Shown here: positions 36,450 to 38,289 of the stretch, one piece after another
Numbering within the stretch: position 1 is the first letter of the stretch
How the letters are laid out: every line of letters begins with the position of its first letter
DNA from: Erysipelotrichaceae bacterium
GTDB lineage: Bacteria; Bacillota_I; Bacilli_A; Erysipelotrichales; Erysipelotrichaceae
Assembly: GCA_012516665.1 (NCBI GenBank)
Contig: JAAYWN010000043.1
Location: 1-38,289, forward strand
Length of the DNA stretch: 38,289 nucleotides
Reading direction: 5' to 3'
Program-made: the position numbers and the translations under genes
The notes under the pieces: model-generated
Database searches by the model: none
The model's input: the letters and a program-made list of their open reading frames with translations, nothing else
What the model was told of the DNA's origin: nothing

Positions 36450-36929
36450 GCGCAGTTTTTCTTCTGCTTCATTCAGCCATCTTAGATCAGGCATCTGCGG
36501 AAGTTTGAAGTTATCGAGCTGTTTCAATAGATCTTCCAGCTGTGTATTCATCTGTCCCTTGACTGTACCTGCGCTCTGATAGAGCTTGGTCAGATCGGTC
36601 AGGACCAAACGAGCAGTGCCCAGAGCTTCACGAATGATCTCATCCGCATTGTTCTGTGCCGTTGCAATGATCTCATTTGCTTCACGGATCGACAGACGGG
36701 CAATGCGATCGCTTGTTTCCTTGCGCACAGCATCATTCTTTTCCATCTCTGCCAGCTGCGCTTTAATGGAATTCAGTTCTCTGGTCGTTTCGACCAGCTG
36801 TTCCTGATAGAGCTCAAGCTTGCGCTGCAGAGCATCTGCCTGAGCAGCATAGCGTTCAACGGCGTCATCGACCGCGAAACGATCGTATCCATTTTTCATG
36901 ACCCGAAATGTCGGCCTTTTTGCACTCAT
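36447..36929 (-). CDS. divIVA: DivIVA-family cell division protein
   Basis: FRVMKNGYDRFAVDDAVERYAAQADALQRKLELYQEQL coiled coil; conserved position between ylmH and ileS. Confidence 0.88.
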   Translation of the reverse strand: MSAKRPTFRVMKNGYDRFAVDDAVERYAAQADALQRKLELYQEQLVETTRELNSIKAQLAEMEKNDAVRKETSDRIARLSIREANEIIATAQNNADEIIREALGTARLVLTDLTKLYQSAGTVKGQMNTQLEDLLKQLDNFKLPQMPDLRWLNEAEEKLR

Positions 36930-36940
36930 TGCATGCTCCT

Positions 36941-37681
36941 CTACATATACTGCAGAAACTCAGCTGCGATCCGACCGCTCTTTGTACTGTGACTTGTTCC
37001 TAAATAAGTAAATCTGCCAATACCGCGGATCGAAATCGTAACGTTATTATCGCACAGTTGATCGGGCTCTTCAAGACTCACGTGATTGATCTGCACCATC
37101 CCTGCACGGATCATTTCCTTTGCCGCTACGCGGCTGACATGCGCCAATGCAGCGACCAAAGCATCTGCACGGCCGCTTGCTGCGACACAGGTGATCTTCT
37201 TCGTATGAAAGATCTGCGCCGGTCTTTCTTCTGTGATCTGCAGAGATATACTGAGCTGATTGATCCTCGTCAGATGATCGATCAGAAAAGGGGCCATAGC
37301 TTCACTTGTATACAGATACAGATGATCTCCTGCAAGCCAAAAATCACCGAATGAACTGCGATCGATCTGCAGATGCATTAAAGCACCGAGAATATCACTG
37401 TGACCGATCCGGCGAAATCTTTGATCAGCCCTTGCGTCCAGACAGACAATATCAGAAAAGTCATCTTCCTCATCCGCGAGGAAAATGACCTTTTTCTTTC
37501 TTGCTTCAGGATATCCTCCATCATAGCGGATCAGATGAGAAGGCGGAAAAAGCTTTGCCATCGCACTCAGTTCCTCTTCATTCAGAAATGAAGAAGCCAG
37601 TGATTTATGCCATGTTCTGCTTTTCTCTTCCAGATCATGCAGATGCGCTGCCAATGAAGTCAGTTCCGATGCATCAGTCAT
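36941..37681 (-). CDS. ylmH: YlmH-like S4-domain RNA-binding protein
   Basis: Start set to MTDASEL (37681); FPPSHLIRYDGGYPEARKKKVIFL; RADALVAALAHVSRVAAKEMIRAGMVQINH S4 domain. Confidence 0.9.
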   Translation of the reverse strand: MTDASELTSLAAHLHDLEEKSRTWHKSLASSFLNEEELSAMAKLFPPSHLIRYDGGYPEARKKKVIFLADEEDDFSDIVCLDARADQRFRRIGHSDILGALMHLQIDRSSFGDFWLAGDHLYLYTSEAMAPFLIDHLTRINQLSISLQITEERPAQIFHTKKITCVAASGRADALVAALAHVSRVAAKEMIRAGMVQINHVSLEEPDQLCDNNVTISIRGIGRFTYLGTSHSTKSGRIAAEFLQYM

Positions 37682-38078
37682 CTTCACTGTCGAGTGAAAT
37701 AGCCCCATCCACACCGACATTCTTCGGTGTGCAGAGAATAACATTATGACCGATCTTCTGGATCGTTCCATCTAATGCAAACACAACACCTGTCAGAAAA
37801 TCAATAGTGCGCTGTGCATAATCTCTCTGCAGCTTATGCAGGTTGACAACACACGCTCTTCTCTGCTTCAGATGACGCGCAATTTCTTCTGCTTCTTCAA
37901 AGCTTCTTGGCTCAAACAGGACCATCTGTGCATTGGTAGGAACACCCTGCACTTTTGTCTGCTTTGCTTCATAAGTACTCACAGGCTTTGTTTCCTGTTC
38001 ATCATATCCTGGTTCATTTTCATCATCGTATTCATCATCGACAGGTGCAATAAAATTCTTTAGTTTTTCGAATGCCAT
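37674..38078 (-). CDS. sepF: Cell division protein SepF
   Basis: PRSFEEAEEIARHLKQRRACVVNLHKLQRDYAQRTIDFLTGVVFALDGTIQKIGHNVILCTPKNV. Confidence 0.93.
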   Translation of the reverse strand: MAFEKLKNFIAPVDDEYDDENEPGYDEQETKPVSTYEAKQTKVQGVPTNAQMVLFEPRSFEEAEEIARHLKQRRACVVNLHKLQRDYAQRTIDFLTGVVFALDGTIQKIGHNVILCTPKNVGVDGAISLDSEDD

Positions 38079-38183
38079 TTCTTATAGCCTCCATTAATAT
38101 CTACTTACAGTAGTATACCATCATGAGAATTTCAAAACAATCATTGAAACAAAATCCAATGAATTACCCCGGGGCAGAGCCCT

Positions 38184-38266
38184 CAAACGTCTACCAGACG
38201 TTTGCCTTCACGCTTGTGCGTGAAGCGGTGTATCTCCTCTCTGTCGGCTATATTTTTATATATAGC
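38184..38266. repeat. Three consecutive perfect inverted repeats
   Basis: CAAACGTCT-acc-AGACGTTTG (38184-38204); CTTCACGC-ttgt-GCGTGAAG (38206-38225); GCTATAT-ttttat-ATATAGC (38247-38266). Confidence 0.8.
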
Positions 38267-38289
38267 TGTTGATACGAATCTTGTGTACC

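Noticed and set aside
1-38289. CRISPR array, transposase, integrase or toxin-antitoxin pair
   Set aside because: No regularly spaced direct repeats and no recognisable mobile-element or toxin proteins among the ORFs.

Overview
The 38.3 kb window looks like a chromosomal segment of a low-to-moderate-GC Firmicute, possibly Erysipelotrichia-like (inference only). I found no prophage, transposase, CRISPR or rRNA. Most genes are housekeeping: an EF-G-like GTPase with an ankyrin protein, MscS, a YgjP-type metallopeptidase, tRNA-His, a SAF/CpaB-like protein, MATE, DUF362, pgi, an S1-domain protein, a DUF212 protein, a NifU-like protein, type III glutamine synthetase, a Bce-type peptide-antibiotic module (ABC plus two-component system), a COG2509 flavoprotein, an AI-2E family transporter, metK, glgB, and a T-box-ileS-divIVA-ylmH-sepF cluster. 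Two loci deserve most attention. (1) A compact rnfCDGEA-X-B operon with a divergent apbE. RnfB is cut to its N-terminal membrane/[4Fe-4S] module (95 aa) with no ferredoxin domain. A 64-aa one-TM Cys protein with an RnfB-like CX2CX4C motif lies between rnfA and rnfB. RnfG carries two FMN-binding domains, each with an SGAT flavinylation motif. (2) The metK leader has a compact SAM-I/SAM-IV-like fold (P1, P2, P3 and a perfect 7-bp pseudoknot, no P4), followed by mutually exclusive helices, one of which covers the metK Shine-Dalgarno. Secondary signals are paired sigma-region-4-like regulators ahead of the Bce operon, two probable leaderless flavin-related transcripts, an EF-G paralog with PGY replacing PGH, and tandem perfect inverted repeats at the right edge.
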